NCBI GenBank assembly: GCA_002424635.1
Contig: DIKT01000034.1
Location: 8,682-72,681, forward strand
Length of the DNA stretch: 64,000 nt
Source of the DNA: Desulfobulbaceae bacterium UBA5611
GTDB taxonomy: Bacteria > Desulfobacterota > Desulfobulbia > Desulfobulbales > Desulfocapsaceae
Direction: 5' to 3'
Of this stretch, positions 29,027 to 37,981 are shown one piece after another (the first letter of the stretch is position 1; each line of letters opens with the position of its first letter). Both the position numbers and the translations under genes were made by a program. The notes under the pieces are model-generated. The model saw only the letters and a list, made by a program, of their open reading frames with translations. It did no database searches and was not told the DNA's origin.

Positions 29027-30379
29027 ATGCGTCTGAATAATATTGGTTATCTTGCCCTGTTCTGCTCCTTATTTCTGTTTTTATATGTTTTGCAGCCTCT
29101 ATCAGCAGAGGCCGCCCAGCAGGTTCTGCGCAGCGGCGTGAGCTTAGGGCACGAATATGACTCAAATATCAATCGTCAGTCTGCAGATGAACAATCGGAA
29201 TGGACATCATCTATTACACCCCGTCTGATCTACAATCGTGCTGAGCTGACAAATAATTTCATAATCGAATATGCACCAAGTGTTGTCCATAGTTATCACA
29301 CCGATAACGAGCGCATTGATCAATATCTGCAGGCCAGATATGATTCATCTTTGACACAGAAGTGGCTTGTGTATATGCAGGATACTTTTGTGTTGGACGA
29401 AGATCCATATGCAGACCCGGTTGCCGACGGCACCAATAGTCAGATTAACGACAAAAACGAGACCATTCAGGTTTCTGATCGGCGCGGACGAAACCGGTAT
29501 TGGACCAATAATTTCAGCACCGGCAGCAGACTGGAATATGCCCGGCAAAGCTTTGCCAGACTTGGTTACCAGTATCAGGTTTTTGACAATAAGGAAGCAG
29601 CATTTTCTGATTTTGTCAGACATTCGCCGAGTATGTCAATTCTGCATAGCATGAACCATCAATGGGACAGCCAGTTTGATTATCGATTCACTAAAGGCGA
29701 TTTTGATGAAGGCGAGGATTTAGCCAGTAACACTCACCGTCCATCAAGAGATTTAAAGACTCATGCCTCTGATCTTTATCTTTATTATAAGCTGAAACCT
29801 CTTACCACAGTCTTCGGCCGTTATGGTTATTCCCAGACCAAATATGACGAACTCCCCAATGATTACTATTATCACCTCATCTCAGCCGGCTTAAATCATC
29901 AGTTTTCACCGACCTTGAATCTTGGCTTTGAAGGTGGCATGTCCCTGCTCCGAATGGATAACTTCTCCGATCATGACGCGGTGCAGTTGCGCATTGCCCT
30001 CACCAAGGCCTGGGAAAGAAATTCATGGTCATTATCTGCGGATAGCGGTCTGGATGAACAGCAATTCAGCGGCACCGATGATCAGGGACTCAGCCGATTC
30101 TGGGGCGTCAGGACCACTTACCATCATACTTTCATCAAAGATCTGACGGGGCTGGTAAGCCTCTCCTATCGGGATGACACTTATCTCGAACGAATTCCGG
30201 AAGCAGACGAACAAAGAGTTCAGGGCGATGCCATGCTGACCTATTCATTTGCTCAATGGTATCAGATTGCCCTTAGATATTCCTATATCAATCAAGACGC
30301 CGACTTCGCATTTAATCAATATAACGACCATCGTGTTCTGCTTGAATTTTCAGTCATCAAAGATCTGCTGAAATGGTAG
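29027..30379 (+). CDS. outer-membrane beta-barrel protein of the exopolysaccharide locus
   Basis: 450 residues from ATG 29027 (AAGGA 8 bases upstream; an ATG at 28994 is in frame but poorly placed). Signal peptide ending around LSAEAAQQ. The rest alternates aromatic and polar residues in strands, for example GRYGYSQTKYDEL, SAGLNHQFSPTLNLGFEGGMS and SLSYRDDTYLERI, as in porin-like barrels, and ends with RVLLEFSVIKDLLKW. It matches the barrel proteins that follow the export gene in exosortase A loci and might be the outer-membrane passage for the polymer. Strand count was judged by eye. Confidence 0.8.
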   Translation: MRLNNIGYLALFCSLFLFLYVLQPLSAEAAQQVLRSGVSLGHEYDSNINRQSADEQSEWTSSITPRLIYNRAELTNNFIIEYAPSVVHSYHTDNERIDQYLQARYDSSLTQKWLVYMQDTFVLDEDPYADPVADGTNSQINDKNETIQVSDRRGRNRYWTNNFSTGSRLEYARQSFARLGYQYQVFDNKEAAFSDFVRHSPSMSILHSMNHQWDSQFDYRFTKGDFDEGEDLASNTHRPSRDLKTHASDLYLYYKLKPLTTVFGRYGYSQTKYDELPNDYYYHLISAGLNHQFSPTLNLGFEGGMSLLRMDNFSDHDAVQLRIALTKAWERNSWSLSADSGLDEQQFSGTDDQGLSRFWGVRTTYHHTFIKDLTGLVSLSYRDDTYLERIPEADEQRVQGDAMLTYSFAQWYQIALRYSYINQDADFAFNQYNDHRVLLEFSVIKDLLKW

Positions 30380-30457
30380 CGTCATCTATGTTAGCCGCAC
30401 AAGGCCATCACATATAACGCATATAATTTCTAACCTTAGAGTACACCACAGACAACA

Positions 30458-31987
30458 ATGACTAACGACCAACAGCAACCGGACATTATCAAAAAATATT
30501 TGAACCTCTTGTGGAGCCGGCATAAACTGATTTTTGGATGTCTGCTACTAAGTATTACTGTTGGCTATATGATCTATCTCTTTATTCCAAAAACTTATCA
30601 ATCCTCCGCTTCCATTATTTATCAGCAGCAAAAGATCAATCCTTCAAAGCTATCACCGGATGAAGAAAAAAGAATAGAAGAGATGGTCAATACTGTAAGT
30701 CAGCAGGTAATTAGCAGAACCAGTCTGGAAAAAATCATTAAGGAATTTAATCTCTATCCCGAATTGCGGGAAGAGATTCCCATAGAGGATGTGATCACAC
30801 AGATGCGGGAAAATATCCTGATCAGTGTGCAGCGTGCCAAGGGCAATGTTTTTACCGTCTCTTTTCAAGGTGTAGAAGCTAATAAGGTCATGCGGGTAAC
30901 TAATGCCCTGGCCTCAAGATTTATAGAGGAAAATTTACGGGTACGGGAGGAGCGGGCCACAGAAACCACTTCATATATTAAAGATGAACTCCGCATGTCA
31001 AAAGATACACTGGACAAAAAAGATGCCCTCATGCGGGATTACAAATTAAAATATTTCAATGAAATGCCTGATCAGCGCCAGTCAAATATCGAACGGCTCA
31101 ATGCCCTCCAGGAACAATTTCATGCCGCTCAGGCCAATATTCAAACCCTTGAACAGACACGATTGCTGGTCTCCGAGCAGCAGGCGGCCCAAAAGAACCG
31201 ACATAACAGCACCGGCAACGTTTCGTCCGCAAATGACGGGGCTATGAATCTGGCCGTTGCCCATAAAATTCTCCAGGAATTACTAGCAAGATATACCGCC
31301 GATCACCCGATGGTTAAAAGGGCCGAAAAACGCATCAGCCAGCTTGAATTAGAAGAAAAAACTAACCCCAAGGGCAGTCCAGCAGTGCTTTCCCTGGCAG
31401 GCAAATCCGATTTTTCTGTGCAATTAAAAGAGATTGAGCTGAATTTAAAAACCTTGCGCGATCAAAGCGAGAATATTCTTAATCAGATCAAAAACTATCA
31501 GTCCTGGATAGACGCTACTCCGGTCCGCGAGGCTGAATGGGTGGCCCTGACCAGAGACTATAATGAATTGAAGAAATACTATGACACTCTTCTCGCGCAG
31601 AGTCTGACCGCAGCGGCCACAGAAAGTATTGAAATGCGTCAAAAGGGCAGCCAGTTTAAACTGGTCGATCCTGCTTATCTGCCGGAAACACCTGTGGCAG
31701 GCAATTTCCTGAAGATGCTGATGGTAGCGACCTTTTTGGGCTTGGCATCCGGAGTGGGTCTGGTGATGGGCTTTGATTTTATGGATACCTCCTTTAAAGA
31801 CGTGCAGGAGATTGAAAGTTTTTTGCACCTCCCGGTCACCTGTGCCCTGCCATTCATTGTTATTGAAGAAGAAAGACAACAGGAAAAGAAAAGAAATATT
31901 TTATGGTATTGTTTTTTTGCTGTGTGGCTGCTCATTATTATCTCAGCAACCGTTTACTTGAGCCTTCGTGGCAATATCATTTTTTAA
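30458..31987 (+). CDS. Wzz/GumC-type chain-length regulator
   Basis: 509 residues. N-terminal membrane helix (~20-38, LLLSITVGYMIYLFI), a periplasmic Wzz domain with a long coiled coil (~170-390), the conserved Pro-rich stretch PAYLPETPVAGNFLK before the second helix (~425-445), then a short tail and a third hydrophobic stretch at the C-terminus. There is no kinase domain; that is encoded separately by the next gene, the normal split arrangement in exosortase A loci. It controls polymer length together with the tyrosine kinase. The third helix at the very end is unusual for the family. Confidence 0.88.
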   Translation: MTNDQQQPDIIKKYLNLLWSRHKLIFGCLLLSITVGYMIYLFIPKTYQSSASIIYQQQKINPSKLSPDEEKRIEEMVNTVSQQVISRTSLEKIIKEFNLYPELREEIPIEDVITQMRENILISVQRAKGNVFTVSFQGVEANKVMRVTNALASRFIEENLRVREERATETTSYIKDELRMSKDTLDKKDALMRDYKLKYFNEMPDQRQSNIERLNALQEQFHAAQANIQTLEQTRLLVSEQQAAQKNRHNSTGNVSSANDGAMNLAVAHKILQELLARYTADHPMVKRAEKRISQLELEEKTNPKGSPAVLSLAGKSDFSVQLKEIELNLKTLRDQSENILNQIKNYQSWIDATPVREAEWVALTRDYNELKKYYDTLLAQSLTAAATESIEMRQKGSQFKLVDPAYLPETPVAGNFLKMLMVATFLGLASGVGLVMGFDFMDTSFKDVQEIESFLHLPVTCALPFIVIEEERQQEKKRNILWYCFFAVWLLIIISATVYLSLRGNIIF

Positions 31988-32054
31988 TAAGTATTCAAGG
32001 CACCCTCAAGACAAATGATGAATATTTTTTACTTTGATAAGGAAACGTAAAAAA

Positions 32055-32924
32055 ATGGGCAAGTTATCACAAGCATTGGAAAAGTCTTCCTCAACAGGAC
32101 GTCAATCGACAACTCCTGTTCCGCCTGTTCCGCCGGAGCGACCAGAAGCAGCAGCACAACTCAAGACCGCACCTGCGTCAACGGTAGATAACAAGCCGGG
32201 AGCTACCTCTACTCTGTTCAGTCAGGATCGTTGGGATCAAAGATTATTACTGTCAACCAATCCACGTTCCCCTTTCTTTGAAACTTTCCGTCGTCTGCGC
32301 ACCCCTATTCTCTATCCTGCATCAGGTAATCTACCGAAGACCATTCTAGTGACAAGCGTGGCCGCAAATGAAGGCAAGGGCTTTGTTTGTGCCAATCTGG
32401 GCATTGCCCTTGCTCAGGGCATGGAAAATTATGCTTTGATGCTGGACTGTGATTTGCGGCGGCCTTCACTGGCACAATTATTCGGCCTGCCGAATGACGC
32501 TGGGCTGGTCGATCATTTACAGGATCATATCGATCTCTCCCTTCTCATCAGAAAAACCGGACAGGCCAAACTGTCCTTGATCCCCAGCGGCAAACCTCCG
32601 AGAAACCCGTCTGAATTGCTGGATTCCAGCAGAATGGTTGCTCTCATTAATGAACTTGCTGAGCGCTATCAAGACCGTATCATTCTTTTTGATAGTCCTC
32701 CCAATATTATAGCCTCGGAAACTACTATTTTAGCTAAACATGTTGACGGCGTTATTCTTGTCGTCCGATATGGCGCTTCCAAAAGAGAGCAGGTCAAAAA
32801 ATTTGTGGATACCATCGGGCCCGACAAAGTTTTGGGCCTTGTCTTCAATGCCTATCCTGATAATACGATGACCGCCTTTCTGGATAAAAAGATGGGCTAC
32901 GATTATGGTGAATACCATTCATAA
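32055..32924 (+). CDS. BY-type tyrosine autokinase (CpsD/EpsG-like)
   Basis: 289 residues from ATG 32055 (AAGGAAA upstream; an in-frame TTG at 32034 is less likely). MinD-like fold: Walker A' region MLDCDLRRPSL, Walker B region IILFDSPPN, and a Tyr-rich tail GYDYGEYHS that would be autophosphorylated. The Walker A loop reads ANEGKGFVCANL: the lysine is kept but the following Ser/Thr, which normally holds Mg2+, is Gly. The family usually has GEGKT or GEGKS here. Either activity is altered or this is a local variant. Partner of the chain-length regulator 67 bp upstream. Confidence 0.88.
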   Translation: MGKLSQALEKSSSTGRQSTTPVPPVPPERPEAAAQLKTAPASTVDNKPGATSTLFSQDRWDQRLLLSTNPRSPFFETFRRLRTPILYPASGNLPKTILVTSVAANEGKGFVCANLGIALAQGMENYALMLDCDLRRPSLAQLFGLPNDAGLVDHLQDHIDLSLLIRKTGQAKLSLIPSGKPPRNPSELLDSSRMVALINELAERYQDRIILFDSPPNIIASETTILAKHVDGVILVVRYGASKREQVKKFVDTIGPDKVLGLVFNAYPDNTMTAFLDKKMGYDYGEYHS

Positions 32925-33064
32925 TATTCTGCTTTCTGTCAGTAACTCTTCCCGGTCCAAATCAGATTAATGACATTGAAGCTTTTACCAGGGTGGATAC
33001 AATATCTTAAAAAACGCTTGAGTAGCTACGATTTAGAAATTTAACTATTAACCAGGATAGCAAA

Positions 33065-34390
33065 ATGATTTCTGACGCAGTGAAAGAACTTGAGAAAAAA
33101 ATTACTGACAAAGACCTGACGGTCGGCATTATCGGCCTGGGCTATGTCGGGCTGCCGCTCAGCTTGACGTTCATGTATAAAGGATGCAGGGTGCTTGGCT
33201 TTGATCTTGATCCGATCAAGATCGAAAAGATCAGAGTCGGACAGAGCTATATCAAGCATATTGCCGCGGAAAAATTAACTGCCTTCATCAACCAGCATCT
33301 TTTTGAAGCCACCGATGATTTTTCCAGATTAGGTGAGCCTGATGCCCTGCTGATTTGCGTGCCGACGCCTTTAACCAAAAGCCGGGAACCGGATCTTCAA
33401 TATATTATTGCGACCGCTGAGGCTATTGCCAGGCAACTTCGTCCCGGACAAATGGTGGTACTGGAGAGTACCACCTATCCAGGTACTACTGTGGAAGTTC
33501 TGCAACCTATTCTTGAGAAAAACGGCCTGATGGCCGGCCGTGATTTCATTCTGGCCTTTTCACCCGAACGGGAAGATCCCGGTAATCCTTCATTTGGCAC
33601 CGCCACTATTCCCAAAGTTGTAGGCGGGACAGATGAATATTCATCACATCTGACTCAGCAACTTTATGGCATCGCCATCGAACGAGTTGTCCCGGTTTCT
33701 TCCACCCAGGCCGCGGAATTGACCAAACTGCTTGAAAACATTTTCCGCAGTGTCAATATAGCCTTAGTCAATGAACTCAAAGTGCTTTGTCATCGCATGA
33801 ATATCAATATCTGTGAGGTTATTGAGGCCGCCAGCACCAAGCCTTTCGGCTTCATGCCTTTTTATCCCGGTCCTGGCCTCGGCGGCCATTGCATTCCGAT
33901 CGATCCCTTTTATCTGACCAGCAAAGCGCGGGAATATGATTTACAAACCAAGTTTATAGAATTGGCCGGCGAAATAAACTCTTCCATGCCTTATTATGTA
34001 ATCCAACGAACCCAGGAAGCTTTGAATGAGAAAAGCAAATCATTAAAGGGAGCCAAGGTCCTGGTCTTAGGCGCTGCCTACAAAAAGGATGTCGATGATC
34101 CCCGAGAATCCCCTTCTTTCAAGCTTATGGAACTGCTGCTCCAAAAGGGTGCGGAAGTACAATACAATGATCCCCGCATCCCTGTTCTGCTGCCTCGACG
34201 GCAACATGCCCTTGACTTAACCAGTATTGAACTCACTGCTGAGACCTTGTCTGCCTTTGATTGTATCCTGCTGGCTACCGATCACTCTGTTTATGATTAT
34301 GACTTCATTTGGCAGCACGCTCAACTCATAATTGATACGAGAAATGTATACCGGACAAAAGAACAGCTGACTAAAGTTTATTTTGCATAA
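33065..34390 (+). CDS. UDP-N-acetyl-hexosamine 6-dehydrogenase (WecC/WbpA-like)
   Basis: 441 residues, full length. NAD-binding GLGYVGLPLS at the N-terminus, then ICVPTPLTKSREPDL, LESTTYPGTT, FSPEREDPGN, the catalytic Cys in GPGLGGHCIPIDP and the C-terminal UDP-binding domain with GAAYKKDVDDPRESPS. The sequence is closer to the UDP-GlcNAc/UDP-ManNAc dehydrogenases than to UDP-glucose dehydrogenase. With the WecB-like epimerase 4 kb downstream and the WecG-like transferase, the likely product is UDP-ManNAc uronic acid. AGGA lies before the ATG. Confidence 0.9.
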   Translation: MISDAVKELEKKITDKDLTVGIIGLGYVGLPLSLTFMYKGCRVLGFDLDPIKIEKIRVGQSYIKHIAAEKLTAFINQHLFEATDDFSRLGEPDALLICVPTPLTKSREPDLQYIIATAEAIARQLRPGQMVVLESTTYPGTTVEVLQPILEKNGLMAGRDFILAFSPEREDPGNPSFGTATIPKVVGGTDEYSSHLTQQLYGIAIERVVPVSSTQAAELTKLLENIFRSVNIALVNELKVLCHRMNINICEVIEAASTKPFGFMPFYPGPGLGGHCIPIDPFYLTSKAREYDLQTKFIELAGEINSSMPYYVIQRTQEALNEKSKSLKGAKVLVLGAAYKKDVDDPRESPSFKLMELLLQKGAEVQYNDPRIPVLLPRRQHALDLTSIELTAETLSAFDCILLATDHSVYDYDFIWQHAQLIIDTRNVYRTKEQLTKVYFA

Positions 34391-34394
34391 GCCT

Positions 34395-34418
34395 GTTAAT
34401 CATTACTCAATGATTAAC
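34395..34418. repeat. inverted repeat after the dehydrogenase gene
   Basis: GTTAATCATT (34395-34404) and AATGATTAAC (34409-34418) are exact reverse complements around ACTC. It begins 5 bp after the dehydrogenase stop, so it may end that transcript, though no T-run follows. Its TTAATCAT core recurs in the hairpin after the sigma-54 activator gene. Confidence 0.5.
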
Positions 34419-34559
34419 ACCGATGGGCCAATCTCTATTTTCGAAATGATCTTTTTAGTGATAGCATGAAAGTGGAGCTTTATTTTCTAGACTGGTAAAA
34501 GAACCTATAATTGGATCAGATAGTGGTTTCCGCAAGTCAAGCCGGCCTGGTGATATCAA

Positions 34560-36065
34560 ATGCAGGACATATTATCAACAACACAACAAGAAGTTTCAAG
34601 ACTGGCCCATAACACAAAGCTGCTCTTTGACTTGTTACCCGATATGCTATTGGTCATCAAAGATGACTTCGTGATTGAACGCATGAATACGGCAGCCATT
34701 GCTGGGTTTGGCAATCAGCAAGGTCTGAAATGCCATCAGGTGATAATCGGCACTAACAGCCCATGTGATGCCAAGATCTGCCCTTTCGGTTGTAAAAATA
34801 AAAACCATTACGGTCAGACTTTTGAAAGAAAGCTCAATGATAATTTGTACGTAGAATACAGTTATGTTCCCTTTGAAGGTTATCGTCAGGACAATCTTAT
34901 TCTGCTTATTCTTCGCGATATTACCCAAAAAAAACAACACGAACTTGAACTTGAGCAATATCGGGAAAATATCGAGATAGTCCTCCATGAAAAAATTGCC
35001 ACCCTCCAGGAAAGCGAACTTGAGCGGAAGCAATTGTCAAGCGAGGTTAATCATCTCAAAAAAGAGACCGAACGCCTGGCAGATCGTGGCAAAATGATTG
35101 GCGAGAGTAAAGCCATACGTTCCCTGCGCCAGACGATCTATCAAGTGGCCGAATCCAACGCCACTATTTTAATTACCGGCGAATCAGGCACCGGCAAGGA
35201 ATTGGTGGCTGATCTGGTGCACAAACACAGCAGCAGGGTAGGGAGATATTTTCTCAAATTCAATTGTACCGCTGTGACGGAAAGCCTGCTGGAAAGTGAA
35301 CTTTTTGGTTATGAAAAAGGTTCATTTACTGGAGCCACATCTAGTAAAATGGGCAAATTCGAGGAAGCCGATGGCGGCACAATTTTTCTTGATGAAATAG
35401 GTGATATCAGCCCAAGGATGCAATCAGCCCTGTTACGGGTATTACAGAATGGAGAAATTCTCAGAGTAGGCTCCAATAAACCGATCTCTGTGGACGTCCG
35501 GATAATTGCCGCGACCAATGCCGATCTCATCTCAGTAGTGAAAAATGGTACTTACCGGGAAGATCTTTATTACCGGCTTAATGTGATCAATCTCCATCAA
35601 GTGCCGTTACGTGAACGTAAGGAAGATATCGTTCTGCTGGCCACTAATTTTCTCATAAAATACAGCCGGCAATTCAATAAACCAGTCACTTTTTTACCCC
35701 ACAGTGTGGTGGAGAAATTCTTAGCCTATGATTGGCCTGGTAATGTCCGGGAACTGGAAAATGTCATCCAGCGTGCCGTGCTGCTCTCCAAAAATGGTAT
35801 GATAAGTCCAAAAAGTCTAAATATAAAACTCCACAAAACACAGTCGCCAATTAATAATTTCGCACCACCGACAATGGAAAAATTCCTCAACATTCCATTA
35901 AAAGAAAGTGTTTCTTTTTTTGAAACAGAGATTATTGCCAACACTCTCATGAAATATTCCGGAAAGATAGAAAGGGTCTCAGAGCAACTGGGCCTGTCCA
36001 AGACAACTCTTTATGAAAAAATGAAAAAATATGGAATTAGGCCAAAAGCATGCAAGGAAAAATAA
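34560..36065 (+). CDS. sigma-54 activator: PAS-AAA+-Fis HTH
   Basis: 501 residues. A PAS-like domain (~18-122) carries a Cys-rich segment (Cys58, 69, 74, 78 between KCHQV and CKNKNHYG) that might bind metal or sense redox. A coiled coil (~125-175) leads to the AAA+ domain (~178-410): Walker A GESGTGKE (207-214), GSFTGA loop for sigma-54 contact (254-259), Walker B IFLDEIGD and R-finger region. A Fis-type HTH (~455-495, VSEQLGLSKTTLYEKMKKYG) ends the protein. The usual exosortase-locus regulator PrsR has a receiver instead of a PAS, so this one senses its signal directly. A sigma-54 promoter lies 1.0 kb downstream at the PEP-CTERM gene. Confidence 0.92.
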   Translation: MQDILSTTQQEVSRLAHNTKLLFDLLPDMLLVIKDDFVIERMNTAAIAGFGNQQGLKCHQVIIGTNSPCDAKICPFGCKNKNHYGQTFERKLNDNLYVEYSYVPFEGYRQDNLILLILRDITQKKQHELELEQYRENIEIVLHEKIATLQESELERKQLSSEVNHLKKETERLADRGKMIGESKAIRSLRQTIYQVAESNATILITGESGTGKELVADLVHKHSSRVGRYFLKFNCTAVTESLLESELFGYEKGSFTGATSSKMGKFEEADGGTIFLDEIGDISPRMQSALLRVLQNGEILRVGSNKPISVDVRIIAATNADLISVVKNGTYREDLYYRLNVINLHQVPLRERKEDIVLLATNFLIKYSRQFNKPVTFLPHSVVEKFLAYDWPGNVRELENVIQRAVLLSKNGMISPKSLNIKLHKTQSPINNFAPPTMEKFLNIPLKESVSFFETEIIANTLMKYSGKIERVSEQLGLSKTTLYEKMKKYGIRPKACKEK

Positions 36066-36089
36066 TCACCACAGGTCTTTTCTTAAATT

Positions 36090-36129
36090 AATCATGAGTT
36101 CCGTGACAAAGGTTAGGCAACTCATGATT
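36090..36129. repeat. inverted repeat after the sigma-54 activator gene
   Basis: AATCATGAGTT (36090-36100) pairs exactly with AACTCATGATT (36119-36129) around an 18-nt loop. It starts 25 bp after the activator stop. Candidate terminator or operator for the PilZ gene that follows. The TTAATCAT half-site is shared with the repeat at 34395. Confidence 0.5.
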
Positions 36130-36226
36130 TAATGTGACAAAATTCCCTTTACAAAAGACAACTTAAAGACTTATGATTGCCTATTATTATTTTATTCTAA
36201 CAATTCAATCATATGAGGTTAGGACT

Positions 36227-36604
36227 ATGAAAAACAATTATATTGACAATAATAATACAGGCAAACGGGATTATCGCCGTATTCCTGAAAAACATATGGT
36301 CCTGATTCAAACCTGTGATTCCATCGGCACAGTTACGGGTAACTTCGCCGAACATGCTCTGACACTTGATTACAGCCAAGGAGGTTTGCGCATCGTTATC
36401 GACCGGGAAATCCCTTTTGACAAACTGTTGCGTATCGATTTTGGCAGTGATTTTGTAGTGCCGCAACTCCAGGGGATAGTAAAAGTATGCTGGCATAGAG
36501 AACTTGAAAATAGACCTAAAGTAATAGAAGCAGGACTGGCATTCCAAGATCATTTCAGCCAGGCAGTACTAGCCATTCAAGATAATTTTGGTGCATTTTC
36601 ATAA
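36227..36604 (+). CDS. PilZ-domain protein, probable c-di-GMP receptor
   Basis: 125 residues from ATG 36227; an ATG at 36173 would add an 18-residue hydrophobic stretch with no ribosome site. A PilZ domain fills the protein: RDYRRIPEK supplies the R-x-x-x-R binding motif, LDYSQGGLRI the (D/N)-x-S-x-x-G motif, and LQGIVKVCWHRELE and EAGLAFQD the later strands. Both c-di-GMP motifs are intact, so it should bind the nucleotide. Stand-alone PilZ proteins beside exopolysaccharide genes usually tune synthesis or export. It lies between the sigma-54 activator and the PEP-CTERM gene. Confidence 0.8.
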   Translation: MKNNYIDNNNTGKRDYRRIPEKHMVLIQTCDSIGTVTGNFAEHALTLDYSQGGLRIVIDREIPFDKLLRIDFGSDFVVPQLQGIVKVCWHRELENRPKVIEAGLAFQDHFSQAVLAIQDNFGAFS

Positions 36605-36640
36605 GATTTTCATATATTTTGAGTTTAAAAATCACAGAAC

Positions 36641-36712
36641 TTTCAATTTCAAATTGAAAATCTATCTTAAAGTGTGATTACATATCATTCTCACTTTAAG
36701 ATAGATTTTCAA
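36641..36712. repeat. overlapping inverted repeats (9-bp palindrome plus 21-bp hairpin)
   Basis: TTTCAATTT (36641-36649) and AAATTGAAA (36651-36659) form one palindrome. The right arm of that palindrome overlaps the left arm of a second, perfect 21-bp inverted repeat (36654-36674 with 36692-36712, loop 17 nt). The two structures share TTGAAA and cannot form at once. It begins 37 bp after the PilZ stop, so it may be a terminator/antiterminator or a protein-binding site. A T-rich segment follows at 36720-36729. Confidence 0.65.
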
Positions 36713-36841
36713 ACCGAACTTTACTTTTTCATTCCGCATTTTAATATTCTTTTAAAATACCACCCTTCCAGATTATCGGAAACACCGCACCTTTCTTCTT
36801 AATTCTTCAAATATTAAAATATATTACCAGATCATCCATTT

Positions 36842-36855
36842 TCCGAAATATCGGA
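36842..36855. promoter_or_regulatory. short palindrome, candidate enhancer site
   Basis: TCCGA (36842-36846) and TCGGA (36851-36855) form a palindrome about 250 bp upstream of the -24 element of the PEP-CTERM gene. Part of it (ATCGGA) recurs 75 bp upstream at about 36775. Fis-type activators bind such sites, but the only support is position and symmetry. Confidence 0.3.
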
Positions 36856-37099
36856 GCAATGAAAACAAATATTTTTTATAATTCATATGGTCTTGGCATA
36901 AACCCTTATTTTTATAGTCTTTCCATATCATTGACCTCCTGCAAGTATTATCCCATATTCTGGAAAATTATTGGTCTTATAAAGATTAATCTAATCCTCG
37001 CTTAATTTTTCCCTCCTGCGCAGGTCCCGTTAAAAACAATTACTTTTATACCAAATAGTTAGACGAAAAAAATAAATCACAAAAACCGGACTCTACATT

Positions 37100-37115
37100 T
37101 GGCATATAAATTGCT
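37100..37115 (+). promoter_or_regulatory. sigma-54 (-24/-12) promoter of the PEP-CTERM gene
   Basis: TGGCAT-N5-TTGCT matches the consensus TGGCAC-N5-TTGCW with one change. The GG (37101-37102) and GC (37113-37114) doublets are 10 bp apart, the invariant spacing. Transcription would start near 37126, giving a leader of about 85 nt before the ATG at 37210. Sigma-54 promoters upstream of PEP-CTERM genes are an established feature of PrsR-type control. Confidence 0.85.
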
Positions 37116-37209
37116 CACTCTAAGGTGCGGGGTTATTTGTATCAATGGACAAGCTGCATATATGTGTTGCCTGTCTAAACGAGTAAACAAATTAAACCAG
37201 GAGGAATAA

Positions 37210-37941
37210 ATGAGAAAGACATTTGTGACAGGTTTAGCCTTGAGTGTATTAAGTATCGGACTCATGGCAGGTAACGCTATGGCCGTACCAGGTGGTACAT
37301 TGCAAGACCTTTTTGATGGAGTAGGAGCAAGTAGTAATGTCACTACTGATTTTTTAGCAGACAGCCAGGATTCATACTGGTCTCTTAGTGCAGCAGGAGG
37401 AAGTACCAATACCATAATGTTCGAATTGGCAGGTTTTGCCAATTTTAATACATTTGGCGTCTACGATGCCACCGATGCCACTAACATAGTTCAGCTCTTT
37501 AGTGGCCTAGATGGCTTTCAAAGTCAAGCTACTTTGACACTTCTTGCCGACGGCACTGTTAAAGTGAATCAAGTTGATACCGGTATTAATTTTGCCGGTA
37601 ATAATTTTGGTTATTACTTAACTACTCCCGAAGACAATGGTTACACCTATTACAGTGATACATCCTTGAATGCTGATAATTTTGATCACATGTATGCCTA
37701 CCAGGGAAATGGTCTGGATAAGGTAACAATACCCGGATTTTTTGCTGGGACTTGGAGCACCAATGAATACATCCTGGCCTGGGAAGATCTGTTTGGCGGT
37801 GGTGACCAAGATTTTACTGATTTTGTAGTAATGGTTGAATCCGTTAATCCTAACCCGGTTCCCGAGCCTGCCAGCATGCTTCTTTTCGGCACCGGTCTTG
37901 CCGGTTTAGCCGGTCTGGTTACCAGGCGCAAAAAAGCTTAA
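37210..37941 (+). CDS. secreted PEP-CTERM protein, DUF4114-like
   Basis: 243 residues. A signal peptide ending at GNAMA is followed by a Gly/Asn/Thr-rich extracellular part with NEYILAWEDLFGGGDQDF, which resembles the calcium-binding-like DUF4114 motif (ED-x-x-GGGD-x-DF-x-D). The C-terminus is a textbook exosortase sorting signal: VPEPAS, a hydrophobic Gly-rich helix and the basic tail RRKKA. It is the only PEP-CTERM protein in the window and the natural substrate of the exosortase at 59700. Strong AGGAGG before the ATG, a sigma-54 promoter upstream and a strong terminator after it: a single-gene, highly expressible unit. Confidence 0.93.
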   Translation: MRKTFVTGLALSVLSIGLMAGNAMAVPGGTLQDLFDGVGASSNVTTDFLADSQDSYWSLSAAGGSTNTIMFELAGFANFNTFGVYDATDATNIVQLFSGLDGFQSQATLTLLADGTVKVNQVDTGINFAGNNFGYYLTTPEDNGYTYYSDTSLNADNFDHMYAYQGNGLDKVTIPGFFAGTWSTNEYILAWEDLFGGGDQDFTDFVVMVESVNPNPVPEPASMLLFGTGLAGLAGLVTRRKKA

Positions 37942-37981
37942 TTAGCTATAGTTTCATGTACGTAAGCTCTTAGTTTCTTAC

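Larger units (their letters stand above)
36605..37099. other. ~495-bp AT-rich non-coding stretch upstream of the sigma-54 promoter
   Basis: No credible gene on either strand. It contains a small palindrome plus a perfect 21-bp inverted repeat (36641-36712) and a short palindrome (36842-36855), listed separately. Its length and position fit an upstream control region for the PEP-CTERM gene, where an enhancer-binding protein would bind. Confidence 0.5.

Noticed and set aside
36880..36915. Second -24 element (CTTGGCATAAACCC) upstream of the PEP-CTERM gene
   Set aside because: No -12 GC at the right spacing.
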